Of a stretch of DNA of 37,811 nt, positions 13,884 through 21,303 are shown one piece after another. A program made the translations under genes and the position numbers. The stretch comes from Candidatus Poribacteria bacterium (GTDB taxonomy: Bacteria > Poribacteria > WGA-4E > WGA-3G): the NCBI GenBank assembly GCA_022394775.1, contig JAGFCB010000043.1, positions 1 through 37,811 on the forward strand. The letters are read 5' to 3'. Position 1 is the stretch's first letter; every line of letters begins with the position of its first letter. A model generated the notes under the pieces. That model was given only the letters and a program-made list of their open reading frames with translations. It was not told the DNA's origin and did not search any database.

Positions 13884-15416
13884 TTACAAAGTGAACGTGA
13901 GAATCGCTTCTACAAGGCTCTCAACTGAGGCTGTTTTCGCAACCACGTCAACGTGTAGTCCACGCGCTACTGCTGTTTTCTCTGTTGTCGGACCGATGAC
14001 CGCAACTTTTACATCTGCCAATAAGATATCAGGTGTATGTGCGCGGAACATCTCCAAAAAGTTAATAACCGTTGAGGAACTTGTGAATGTGACGAGATCA
14101 ATCCTGCCGTTTAAGAAATCAGTTTCAATTTCATCTCGCCCTTTATCGCTACCGTTTGCCACTTTGAGGGTATCGTAGATTGGAACATCATCAACGTGCG
14201 CGCCTCTTTCGCGCAAACCGTCTGGGAGATCCGTAGTAGCGATTTTTGCACGCGGCAGCAGAATCTTCTTCCCGTTTACGCGCTTTATATCAGCAGCAAT
14301 AGTACTTCCACGGGAGTGCGCTGGAACGAAATCGGGTTGAATACCGATGCGGTTGAGGGCATCAACTGTCTTTGGTCCGACTGCACAGATTTTACTTGTA
14401 CTGAACGCTCGGACATCCTTTCCATTTTCTTTTAAGTATTCATAGAAAATCTCAACGGCATTGACGCTCGTAAAGATAACCCAATCGTATTCGTTTATAG
14501 TGTGAATATAGGCGTGGTCAATCCTAAGCGGGTGAATCTCTATCGCGGGGCATTGAATGACCTCTGCACCGTTTGCCTCTAAGAGGTCTGCGAATTCACT
14601 CGCCTGCGCGCGGGCACGTGTGACAAGGATACGTTTCCCAAAGAGCGGTTTGGTGTCGAACCATCGGAGTCGTTCCCGGAGTTGGTTCACTTCTCCGACA
14701 ATGATAACCGCAGGGCTTTTGAGTTGGGCTCCCTCTACCTTCTCAACAATCGTATCAAGGGTGCCTTGGATGACCTGCTGCTGTGGTGTCGTGCCGACTC
14801 GGACTAAACTGACGGGTGTTTGCGGGTTTCTTCCGTGTGTTATCAACCGTTCCACAATCTGGCGAAGGTGTGCAACCCCCATGTAGACGACGAGCGTGTC
14901 TACTGCTGTGGCAAGTTGGGACCAATTGATGTTTGAATCCGGTCGCAATGCAGCGGAATGCCCCGTAACGAAAGCAACTGATGAGGCGTAGTCGCGATGT
15001 GTAACAGGGATGCCAGCATAAGCAGACGCGGCAATCGCAGAAGTGATCCCGGGCACAATCTCAAACGGAATGCCTGCTTCGGTGAGCGCGACCGCTTCTT
15101 CACCACCACGTCCAAAGATATAGGGATCTCCGCCCTTAAGGCGGACGACGACTTTACCGGCTTTCGCATGTTCAACCAATAACCGATTAAGTTCATCCTG
15201 TCGGGTTGCTCGGATTCTCGGGTCGGGTGCTTGGATCTTTTCGGTGTGCGGAGGGCAATGTTTCAATAACGCGTCATTCAGCAACAGATCATAGATAACG
15301 ACATCAGCTTGCTGAAGGCATTCTACGCCTTTGAGCGTGATGAGTTTTTTATCGCCGGGACCTGCGCCTACAATGTAAACGATACCTGTCGCTGGTTTGT
15401 TCGGAGGCGAGTTCAT
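13884..15416 (-). CDS. Fused uroporphyrinogen-III C-methyltransferase and uroporphyrinogen-III synthase
   Basis: A 510-residue bifunctional protein. Residues 10-250 are the SAM-dependent methyltransferase CobA/SUMT: VYIVGAGPGDKKLITLKG at the start, VVRLKGGDPYIFGRGGEEA in the middle, then EIVPGITSAIAASAYAGIPV and HRDYASSVAFVTGH. Residues about 255-510 are HemD: FGKRILVTRARAQASEFADL, VIFTSVNAVEIFYEYL, ICAVGPKTVDAL and LVTFTSSSTVINFLEMF. HemD closes hydroxymethylbilane to uroporphyrinogen III, and the fused CobA domain methylates it to precorrin-2, the entry to siroheme and cobalamin. Such fusions are known in several phyla. The ATG (15416) overlaps the hemC stop as ATGA, so translation is coupled. 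The fusion places the cyclising and branch-point activities in one protein. Confidence 0.94.
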   Translation of the reverse strand: MNSPPNKPATGIVYIVGAGPGDKKLITLKGVECLQQADVVIYDLLLNDALLKHCPPHTEKIQAPDPRIRATRQDELNRLLVEHAKAGKVVVRLKGGDPYIFGRGGEEAVALTEAGIPFEIVPGITSAIAASAYAGIPVTHRDYASSVAFVTGHSAALRPDSNINWSQLATAVDTLVVYMGVAHLRQIVERLITHGRNPQTPVSLVRVGTTPQQQVIQGTLDTIVEKVEGAQLKSPAVIIVGEVNQLRERLRWFDTKPLFGKRILVTRARAQASEFADLLEANGAEVIQCPAIEIHPLRIDHAYIHTINEYDWVIFTSVNAVEIFYEYLKENGKDVRAFSTSKICAVGPKTVDALNRIGIQPDFVPAHSRGSTIAADIKRVNGKKILLPRAKIATTDLPDGLRERGAHVDDVPIYDTLKVANGSDKGRDEIETDFLNGRIDLVTFTSSSTVINFLEMFRAHTPDILLADVKVAVIGPTTEKTAVARGLHVDVVAKTASVESLVEAILTFTL

Positions 15417-16339
15417 TGCAAGTTCCTTTGTGCCATCAACAGCCCAGTTGCCCCACTCTCTCGAAGTTTTTCGGCAACAGTTTCGCCTAAGTGCTGGGCA
15501 GCGGTTGGCTCACCTTTTGCACTTTCCACAATGCGTAAGGCACCCTCTGGGTGACAAACTACGCTGATGAGGGAGAGTTCACCTTCAACATGTTTGGCAT
15601 AAGCACCGATCGGGACTTGGCATCCGCCGCCGAGGTTTTCCAAGACCGCTCTTTCAGCAGTGGTTTCTGCTGCTGTTTCTTGATCGTTCAACGGAGCGAC
15701 CAGTTTCTCAACCCTATCATCCGCTTCCCGTGTTTCAATCGCGAGCGCGCCTTGTCCAACCGCTGGTACCATCCGTTCTACATCAAAAAACTGTGTAATA
15801 ACCTCCGGTTTTCCGAGTCGTTTGATGCCGGCTGCGGCAAGAACAATCCCGTCAAGGTCGGTTTCTTGAAGTTTGCGTAAGCGTGTATCTACGTTGCCTC
15901 GAACATCGACGACTTGGAGATCTGAACGTATGTGGAGGAGTTGTGATTTTCGACGAGGACTTGTCGTACCAATTTTCGCGCCGTGCAGCAATTCATTCAA
16001 GGGTAGCTCCGAGGCGGTGATAAGTACATCGCGCGGATCTTCTCGCGTCGGGATAGCGGTAATACAAAGTCCTTCGGGCAATTCCGTCGGGAGATCTTTC
16101 AAACTATGAACCGCAAGATCGATGTCGCCCGCTAAGAGCGCGTTTTCGATTTCTCTGGTAAAAACGCCTTTACCTAAACCAGCCAAAGAACGTTCAGGAA
16201 TGGTGTCGCCAATAGTTTTGATAATCTTGACGTGAACTTCAAGATTTGGAAAAAGGCGTTCCAATTGATCTTTAACGAATTGTGCTTGCCAAAGCGCAAG
16301 TTGACTGCCACGAGTGCCGATTGTGAGCGAATTCTGCAT
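15413..16339 (-). CDS. hemC: Hydroxymethylbilane synthase (porphobilinogen deaminase)
   Basis: A 308-residue enzyme that joins four porphobilinogen molecules into hydroxymethylbilane. The N-terminus has TIGTRGSQLALWQAQFVKDQ (GTR.S.LA..Q). DLPTELPEGLCI and DVRGNVDTRLRKLQ are the conserved substrate-binding stretches with acidic and Arg residues, and ERAVLENLGGGCQVPIGAYA carries the Cys that attaches the dipyrromethane cofactor. The length is normal. I start at the ATG 16339, with AAGGAA five bases upstream; a TTG just before it is also in frame. The stop overlaps the next gene as ATGA. A leader element shared with hemL and the CcsA/HemX-like gene lies 12-42 bp upstream. It is 120 bp from hemA, whose promoter probably drives it too. 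Confidence 0.96.
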   Translation of the reverse strand: MQNSLTIGTRGSQLALWQAQFVKDQLERLFPNLEVHVKIIKTIGDTIPERSLAGLGKGVFTREIENALLAGDIDLAVHSLKDLPTELPEGLCITAIPTREDPRDVLITASELPLNELLHGAKIGTTSPRRKSQLLHIRSDLQVVDVRGNVDTRLRKLQETDLDGIVLAAAGIKRLGKPEVITQFFDVERMVPAVGQGALAIETREADDRVEKLVAPLNDQETAAETTAERAVLENLGGGCQVPIGAYAKHVEGELSLISVVCHPEGALRIVESAKGEPTAAQHLGETVAEKLRESGATGLLMAQRNLQ

Positions 16340-16350
16340 CAAAATTCCTT

Positions 16351-16381
16351 TTTAGATATTGGGTTTCTGCTCCGTTTTTCC
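16351..16381 (-). repeat. Copy 1 of a shared hem-cluster leader element
   Basis: Plus-strand core TTAGATATTGGGTTTCTGCT then CCGTTTTTCC, ending 12 bp upstream of the hemC ATG. It is nearly identical to the copy before hemL (22610-22640) and similar to the one before the CcsA/HemX-like gene (18749-18780). It is followed on the hemA side by a small hairpin (CCCTGT/ACAGGG, 16405-16421). Confidence 0.7.
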
Positions 16382-16459
16382 CCTTTCCCAGTAACGGGCG
16401 GGGTCCCTGTCAGAAACAGGGGTTGTGTGAAATTGTATTGCTGTTGATGGAATTTTACC

Positions 16460-17761
16460 CTACATATCTGAATTATCATCGGTAACATCTAAAGCGAACA
16501 ATTCCTGTAAGGCTTGGACGTATTGTCCGTGGTCGGCATCGCCATCGTTGACGGCACAGCGAAGATTCTGCATGGGATGGTGGAGTAGTTTTTTAACGAT
16601 TGCTTGCGTCATAGAGGCTATGGCTGCCTCTTGCTGCTCGGAGAGTGTAGTTTTGTAGACGCAGGCTTGCAATTCGGTGTCAGCGATCTCTCGAAACTGC
16701 TGGTGGAGTGCCTTAATAGTAGGGTTAACCTGAAAGATTTGCAATTGGTCGTAGAACCGCTTCGCTTCTTCGGTGACAATCTGTTCCGCGCGAGTTGCTT
16801 CTTGCTGGCGATCCTTGAGGTTGGAAGCGACTACGGCTTCGAGGTCATCAATATTGTAGAGAAAAGCGTGGTCAATCTTACTTACGTCTGGCTCAATGTC
16901 CCGCGGTACAGCGATGTCAATGAGGAACATATATCGGTGTTTCCGTTTCCGCATGATATCTGCGAGGGGACGCCGTTTGATGAGATAATCGGGGGCATCG
17001 GTAGAACTAATAACGATATCGGCATCAATGAGGAACCCAAGATCGCTATCATAAGCGACAGGTATGCCGTTGAACTTTTCGGCGATTTTGACGGCACGTT
17101 CATAAGTGCGATTTGCGACAATTACGTTGGAGACACCATTTGCGACGAGATGCTTTGCTGTGAGTTCACTCATCTCGCCTGCCCCGATAATCGCAACAGT
17201 TTTACCTTCAAGTGTATTGAAAATCTTTTTGGCGAGTTCAACGGCGGCGTAGCTAATTGAAACGGCACCGGTAGCGATAGTCGTTTCGGAGCGGATGCGT
17301 TTGCCGACGCTGAAAGCCTTGGTAAAAAGACGATTGAGAATTGTCCCGACACCGCTCGCTTCCCGCGATGCGTCGTAAGCGGCTTTGACTTGACCCAATA
17401 TTTGGGATTCACCGACGACCATAGAATCCAGACTTGTGGTTACTCTGAAGAGATGTCGGATTGTCTCCAAATTATGATGGAGATACGTCCATTTCTTAAG
17501 TGATTCCACACCAATCTGGTGATAGTGAGACAGGAATTCAGCCAGAATTTTGGCGGCGGCATCGGCGTTCCGTACTGCGTTCGCGACCGCATAGACCTCC
17601 ACCCGGTTACAGGTAGAGAGAATCACTGCCTCTTGCACCTGATCAGATTCGCGAAAGTGCTGAAGAGATTCTACAATTTGTGCTTCGGAAAACGCCAATT
17701 TCTCCCTGAATTCGATAGGGGCGACATGGTGGCTGGTTCCGATGGAGACGATTTGGTTCAT
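16460..17761 (-). CDS. hemA: Glutamyl-tRNA reductase
   Basis: A 433-residue NADPH-dependent enzyme that reduces glutamyl-tRNA to glutamate-1-semialdehyde, the first committed step of C5 tetrapyrrole synthesis. Motifs: IVSIGTSHHVAPIEFREKL at the N-terminus, VILSTCNRVEVYAVA with the catalytic Cys (about residue 46), VVGESQILGQVKAAYDASRE, the NADPH site KTVAIIGAGEMSELTAKHL, and VIVANRTYERAVKIAEKF. The C-terminal dimerisation helices cover about 310-420. The length is typical. The ATG at 17761 is preceded directly by AAAGGA; a TTG four codons upstream is an alternative. An exact consensus promoter lies 52-80 bp upstream. It heads the transcript hemA, hemC, cobA-hemD and matches the C5 path together with hemL. 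Confidence 0.95.
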   Translation of the reverse strand: MNQIVSIGTSHHVAPIEFREKLAFSEAQIVESLQHFRESDQVQEAVILSTCNRVEVYAVANAVRNADAAAKILAEFLSHYHQIGVESLKKWTYLHHNLETIRHLFRVTTSLDSMVVGESQILGQVKAAYDASREASGVGTILNRLFTKAFSVGKRIRSETTIATGAVSISYAAVELAKKIFNTLEGKTVAIIGAGEMSELTAKHLVANGVSNVIVANRTYERAVKIAEKFNGIPVAYDSDLGFLIDADIVISSTDAPDYLIKRRPLADIMRKRKHRYMFLIDIAVPRDIEPDVSKIDHAFLYNIDDLEAVVASNLKDRQQEATRAEQIVTEEAKRFYDQLQIFQVNPTIKALHQQFREIADTELQACVYKTTLSEQQEAAIASMTQAIVKKLLHHPMQNLRCAVNDGDADHGQYVQALQELFALDVTDDNSDM

Positions 17762-17812
17762 TCCTTTAACCAAAAGATCTAAAAGGTGAAATGTTATTTA
17801 TACACTTCGTAA

Positions 17813-17841
17813 ATTATATCATATATCAAGGGTTGTGTCAA
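17813..17841 (-). promoter_or_regulatory. Perfect-consensus sigma-70 promoter upstream of hemA
   Basis: On the minus strand TTGACA (17841-17836) and TATAAT (17818-17813) are 17 bp apart. Both hexamers and the spacing match the consensus exactly. The start would be near 17806, about 45 nt before the hemA ATG. Confidence 0.88.
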
Positions 17842-17901
17842 ATTTAGAGATCAAGATTTGGAGACGACCTCCATCTTTTTTCGTTCCATAATCTTTCGGA
17901 A

Positions 17902-18744
17902 TTAGCGGTATGTATGCATGCTGTCTAAAAAGAGATCAACGCCGACGTAAGTGCAAAGGACAGCAACAAAACCGATGATTGTCGCATACGCCGCTCTGCG
18001 TCCGTGCCAACCCCAAAATTGACGGAGCCCGATCTGGGCAACATAGATAAACCAAGTCACGAGTGTGGAGATTACCTTCGCATCGAGCCACCGCCACGGG
18101 ACATCTCGGATATACTGCGTCCAGAGGCTTCCGACAATAACGCCCATTGTGAGCAGAATCACACCGAGGATTGTGCAACGATAGCCGAGACCATCGGAAA
18201 TACCGAGAGAAGGAAGAAGGTTGTCAAGAAGTGCGTCCGTCTTTCTGCGAATCTTCCGCTCTGTCATCAGATACATGAGTCCGAACCCAAACGCTGCAAT
18301 AAACGCCGCATAGGCGAGAAAAATGAGCGTCGTGTGTGCCAGAAGCCAATAGTTTTGCAACGGTTCTGGAAGTGCTGCGGTGTGCGTGGCGAAACTATAT
18401 GAGATGAGTATTGCAATGAACGCGACCGGCATCACAAAACTGCCGAGTGCACGGAGATGCGTCAAACGTACAATGATGAGGTAAATCAGTGTGATTGCCC
18501 ACGCAAAGAAGGCGGTGGAGTCCGTCCAGTGCGTCATCGGAAAATGCCCTTGTGTTAGCCACCATAGTGTAATAAAGAGACTCAGGAAAGCAAAACCGAT
18601 GCCTGTCCCCCAAAAAGCGATTCGCTCAATCGTTGGCCGAATCACCACCGCTTCAGATCGGCTGCTGATTGCGAGCGAAAGGGTCTGAAAAATGCTTGCG
18701 GCTAAGTATATTAGAAGGGTAACAAGAAACAAAAAATTTATCAT
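17902..18744 (-). CDS. CcsA/HemX-like multi-pass membrane protein (cytochrome c assembly family)
   Basis: A 280-residue protein with about eight transmembrane segments. NYWLLAHTTLIFLAYAAFIA (about 130-149) contains the His-containing segment of the CcsA/HemX family. The C-terminal portion WTQYIRDVPWRWLDAKV aligns with the tryptophan-rich WWD segment that presents heme in CcsA, but it is degenerate (PWRWLDAK rather than YWSWDPKE). This family includes CcsA/CcmC heme handlers and HemX, a membrane protein encoded beside hemA in many bacteria and thought to affect glutamyl-tRNA reductase levels. The position right upstream of hemA argues for HemX; the cytochrome role is not excluded. The ATG lacks a good ribosome site and lies five bp after a copy of the shared leader element. 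Confidence 0.85.
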   Translation of the reverse strand: MINFLFLVTLLIYLAASIFQTLSLAISSRSEAVVIRPTIERIAFWGTGIGFAFLSLFITLWWLTQGHFPMTHWTDSTAFFAWAITLIYLIIVRLTHLRALGSFVMPVAFIAILISYSFATHTAALPEPLQNYWLLAHTTLIFLAYAAFIAAFGFGLMYLMTERKIRRKTDALLDNLLPSLGISDGLGYRCTILGVILLTMGVIVGSLWTQYIRDVPWRWLDAKVISTLVTWFIYVAQIGLRQFWGWHGRRAAYATIIGFVAVLCTYVGVDLFLDSMHTYR

Positions 18745-18748
18745 GTTT

Positions 18749-18780
18749 TTAAATATGGTAATTTCTGCTCGGTTTTGTCC
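18749..18780 (-). repeat. Copy 2 (divergent) of the shared hem-cluster leader element
   Basis: Plus-strand TTAAATATGGTAATTTCTGC then TCGGTTTTGTCC, four bases upstream of the CcsA/HemX-like ATG. It matches the hemC and hemL copies over TTTCTGCTC and the flanking AT-rich and T-rich blocks. Beyond it the sequence holds an imperfect palindrome around AACCAAACCGGTTTCC. Confidence 0.6.
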
Positions 18781-18885
18781 TGCTTCGCAGTGAGAACCAA
18801 ACCGGTTTCCGATTAGATGCAGTTGTTGTGGATATTGCTGGGAGTTTTGCTAATTTCACCAGCATCGCGTCCAGTGGACACACAT

Positions 18886-20070
18886 TCAGTTCCTGCTCTG
18901 CGACTCCAATAGGTTTGTTGTAAAGGTATCGGCACGTTCCAACTTGCCGTGTCGAACCCAGTTGAAAAGACATTCAGCAGAACATTCAGGATTTGTGAGA
19001 CCGAGACAACAGGTTGTAGGAGGGGTTTGTAACCCCGATACCGAATCTTCAACGTAGTCAATGAGTGCGTCAAAAAAATCAGCGCGTTTTTTAGGCGTTG
19101 GAAAAGTCTTGAGAATTTCAGAACGACGTTTTCCAAGGAATTCGATGAATGCGCCGTACCCCTTGTTCTCAAACTGGTTGGCGAGTTTCTTAAAGAACTG
19201 CTTCGTTTTGTCAATATCTTTACTGTTTTGAACCGACACACTAATTATTAGATTGTCGTCTATCACAATATCCGGGGTGAAGTAGGTGCCAGCACTCGGT
19301 TCATCAAGATATTCCCGAATGAATCCGGTTTCACTTTCACAAAATGCACCTACCACAGCTGGCTCGTTTGCAATCACAAGGAACGCATCTTCAAGGTGAT
19401 GCGGTTTCATTTCGTTGGGTGCCGGACATAACACAGACGCACCACACTTATGTAGCAATGAGATACGACGTTCAATTTCTGGCGTTCTTTTTTCACATAA
19501 GACGATACACGTGCGATTTGCCAATAGAAGATAGACCGGATAGGGCAGCCCCTGCCCTTCTCTTTCACTGGCAATCGGTACCGGTTTGCCATCTTCGTAT
19601 CCGAGTGTGTATAACGAAGTGGCGTTCAGTATCTGTTCAAAGTGTTCACGGATACGGCGACTCGTTGCGGGGCTTTTACCACTTGTTGAGATGCTGAGCA
19701 TCAGTTCGCCATCCGTTACAACGGATGCGGCAGCGAAGGTACATTGGGGGATAACGTCAACCACATTGACTAAGCGAATTTTGTTCTTTTCGTATGCTTC
19801 TGTGAAGACAGTTGTGTTAATATCCGTGAAATCGGTAGCAGCGCAGACGAGAAAATAGCCGCGTGTATCGCCCGCCTTTAACTGCCGTTTGTACCAGCGG
19901 ATGGTACCGATACGCGCCAGAAACGCGACTAATTCTGTTGCGTCCGGACTAATCACAGTCACATCACCACCGCTGACGAGCATAGCGACGATTTTCCGCT
20001 CCGCAACAGTACCGCCCCCGACAACGAGGCACTTCCGATCTTGAAGGTTTATGTACGCGGGATAAAACAT
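18886..20070 (-). CDS. Siroheme-synthase-like protein with a tandem, degenerate second CysG-N domain
   Basis: A 394-residue protein. Residues 1-150 are a precorrin-2 dehydrogenase/sirohydrochlorin ferrochelatase (CysG-N/Met8) domain: AYINLQDRKCLVVGGGTVAE (NAD loop Gly18-20), VNVVDVIPQCTFAAASVVTD with the catalytic-type Asp105, and LSISTSGKSPATSRRIREHF. Residues about 176-330 repeat the same order in degenerate form: VYLLLANRTCIVLCEKRTPE (no Gly-Gly-Gly), LEDAFLVIANEPAVVGAFCE, then EYLDEPSAGTYFTPDIVIDD, where an Asp aligns with Asp105. After a helical stretch, a Cys-rich tail TTCCLGLTNPECSAECLFNW follows. The first half would oxidise precorrin-2 to sirohydrochlorin and insert iron. The second half has probably lost NAD binding. 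It acts downstream of the CobA domain encoded in the same cluster. Confidence 0.88.
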   Translation of the reverse strand: MFYPAYINLQDRKCLVVGGGTVAERKIVAMLVSGGDVTVISPDATELVAFLARIGTIRWYKRQLKAGDTRGYFLVCAATDFTDINTTVFTEAYEKNKIRLVNVVDVIPQCTFAAASVVTDGELMLSISTSGKSPATSRRIREHFEQILNATSLYTLGYEDGKPVPIASEREGQGLPYPVYLLLANRTCIVLCEKRTPEIERRISLLHKCGASVLCPAPNEMKPHHLEDAFLVIANEPAVVGAFCESETGFIREYLDEPSAGTYFTPDIVIDDNLIISVSVQNSKDIDKTKQFFKKLANQFENKGYGAFIEFLGKRRSEILKTFPTPKKRADFFDALIDYVEDSVSGLQTPPTTCCLGLTNPECSAECLFNWVRHGKLERADTFTTNLLESQSRN

Positions 20071-20081
20071 TTTAATGGCTG

Positions 20082-20161
20082 TCAGTTGTCAGCCATCAGC
20101 CATCAGTTAAGAGGGACTCTGGTTAATCAAACCTTATCTTTAACCGAAAACTGACAACTGA
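20082..20161. repeat. 80-bp inverted-repeat element between the CysG-like and polyprenyl synthase genes
   Basis: TCAGTTGTCAG (20082-20092) and CTGACAACTGA (20151-20161) form an 11-bp perfect inverted repeat. Inside are a direct duplication (GCCATCA twice) and a second inverted repeat GGTTAA/TTAACC (20121-20145). No open frame is present. It looks like a small palindromic or MITE-type repeat and lies in the 5' leader region of the CysG-like gene. Confidence 0.6.
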
Positions 20162-20178
20162 GTACTGAAAACTATTCC

Positions 20179-21162
20179 TTATGACTCGCGCGAAACGACG
20201 TAGTCTGCAAGTTGTTCCAGTGCGGCGCGGGCAGGTGTTGCAGGTAGACTCGCTAACGCGGCTTTAGCACGGTTAGCGTAGCCTTGGGCAACCTCCAAAC
20301 AGTGGGGTTCGACACCATATCGTTGGAACAGAGTTTCTACAAAAGTGATAGCGTCGGTTTCATCGGTGTTAGGGTTCAGCATCTTTTCAAGGGTCCGTTT
20401 CTCATCGTCATCGCAGACGCTTCGGGCATAGATGATCGGGAAAGTGAGTTTCCCTTCACGAAGGTCACCGAATGTGTTTTTCCCTAACTTATCTGGATCC
20501 TCTGTGAAATCGAGCACGTCATCTACAATTTGGAAAGCGGTTCCAATTTGTTGTCCGTAGACCGTGAGTGCTTCAATCTGTTTTGTATCTGTTGGGTTTC
20601 CGAGGTGAGCGCCGAGGGTACAGGATGCCGCGATTAACTTACCGGTTTTGAAACTGATGATTTTGAGGTATTCGGCTTCGGAGATGTCAAAATCGCCGCT
20701 TTTGTATGCGTGTATAACTTCACCTTCGCACATCGCTTGTGTGGTATCCGCGAGGATCGCCATTGCTGGGTCATCAGAACGGCGAGAGACAAGCATGGAT
20801 AGGACGCGCGCATGGAGATAATCACCGACGAGGACTGCGACCTTATTGCCCCATTTCGTCTGTAACGTTTCGCGTCCGCGCCGGATCGCGGCTTCATCAA
20901 GCACATCGTCGTGAACGAGGGAGGCAACATGGATGAGTTCGACAACAGCAGCAAGCGTGTGTGCATCGCTACCCTCATATCCACAGGCCTTTGCAGAAAG
21001 CACAACGAGGATAGGACGGAGCCGTTTGCCGCCACCCTCCACGACATGTTGGACAGCCATATCAACGAAACTATACTCGCTGGCAGTCTGCTCGGTGAGT
21101 TTTACCTCAACAGCACTGAGGTCATCAGCGATTAATTCAACGATTTGATTAAAGTTGGACAT
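20179..21162 (-). CDS. Polyprenyl diphosphate synthase (long-chain, trans)
   Basis: A 327-residue isoprenyl synthase. The first aspartate-rich motif is VHDDVLDEAAIRRGRETLQT (about 86-105) with DDxxD, and the second is QIVDDVLDFTEDPDKLGKNT (about 213-232) with DDxxD, followed by GDLREGKLTFPII. GGGKRLRPILVVLSAKACG is the conserved N-terminal substrate Arg/Lys region. Such enzymes extend farnesyl or geranylgeranyl diphosphate by isopentenyl units to make the quinone side chain; product length is not readable. The length and motif order match octaprenyl- or heptaprenyl-type synthases. The position within a heme cluster suggests a shared respiratory supply of quinone and heme. The ATG lacks a clear ribosome site. 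The gap on each side is filled by an inverted-repeat element. Confidence 0.92.
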   Translation of the reverse strand: MSNFNQIVELIADDLSAVEVKLTEQTASEYSFVDMAVQHVVEGGGKRLRPILVVLSAKACGYEGSDAHTLAAVVELIHVASLVHDDVLDEAAIRRGRETLQTKWGNKVAVLVGDYLHARVLSMLVSRRSDDPAMAILADTTQAMCEGEVIHAYKSGDFDISEAEYLKIISFKTGKLIAASCTLGAHLGNPTDTKQIEALTVYGQQIGTAFQIVDDVLDFTEDPDKLGKNTFGDLREGKLTFPIIYARSVCDDDEKRTLEKMLNPNTDETDAITFVETLFQRYGVEPHCLEVAQGYANRAKAALASLPATPARAALEQLADYVVSRES

Positions 21163-21179
21163 AATGTAATGGTTTTCAG

Positions 21180-21302
21180 AGTTATAAGTTACGTAAGTTA
21201 ATCTCTTGTGGCGGTTGCTTTTGTTGTCCCAGCCACAATGGGACGCTTTAACCTATAACTGAAAGGTTTTTCGCAGAAAAACCGAACTGATAACTTATAA
21301 CT
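21180..21302. repeat. 123-bp inverted-repeat element between the polyprenyl synthase and hemL genes
   Basis: AGTTATAAGTTA (21180-21191) and TAACTTATAACT (21291-21302) are a perfect 12-bp terminal inverted repeat. Two perfect hairpins lie inside: GTCCCA/TGGGAC (21226-21244) and GGTTTTTC/GAAAAACC (21265-21283). The element fills almost the whole gap of 141 bp and has no coding capacity, which fits a MITE-like or REP-like repeat. Confidence 0.7.
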
Positions 21303-21303
21303 G

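Noticed and set aside
16604..17260. A 218-codon frame antisense to hemA
   Set aside because: hemA motifs are unambiguous on the other strand; the antisense frame has no recognisable features.
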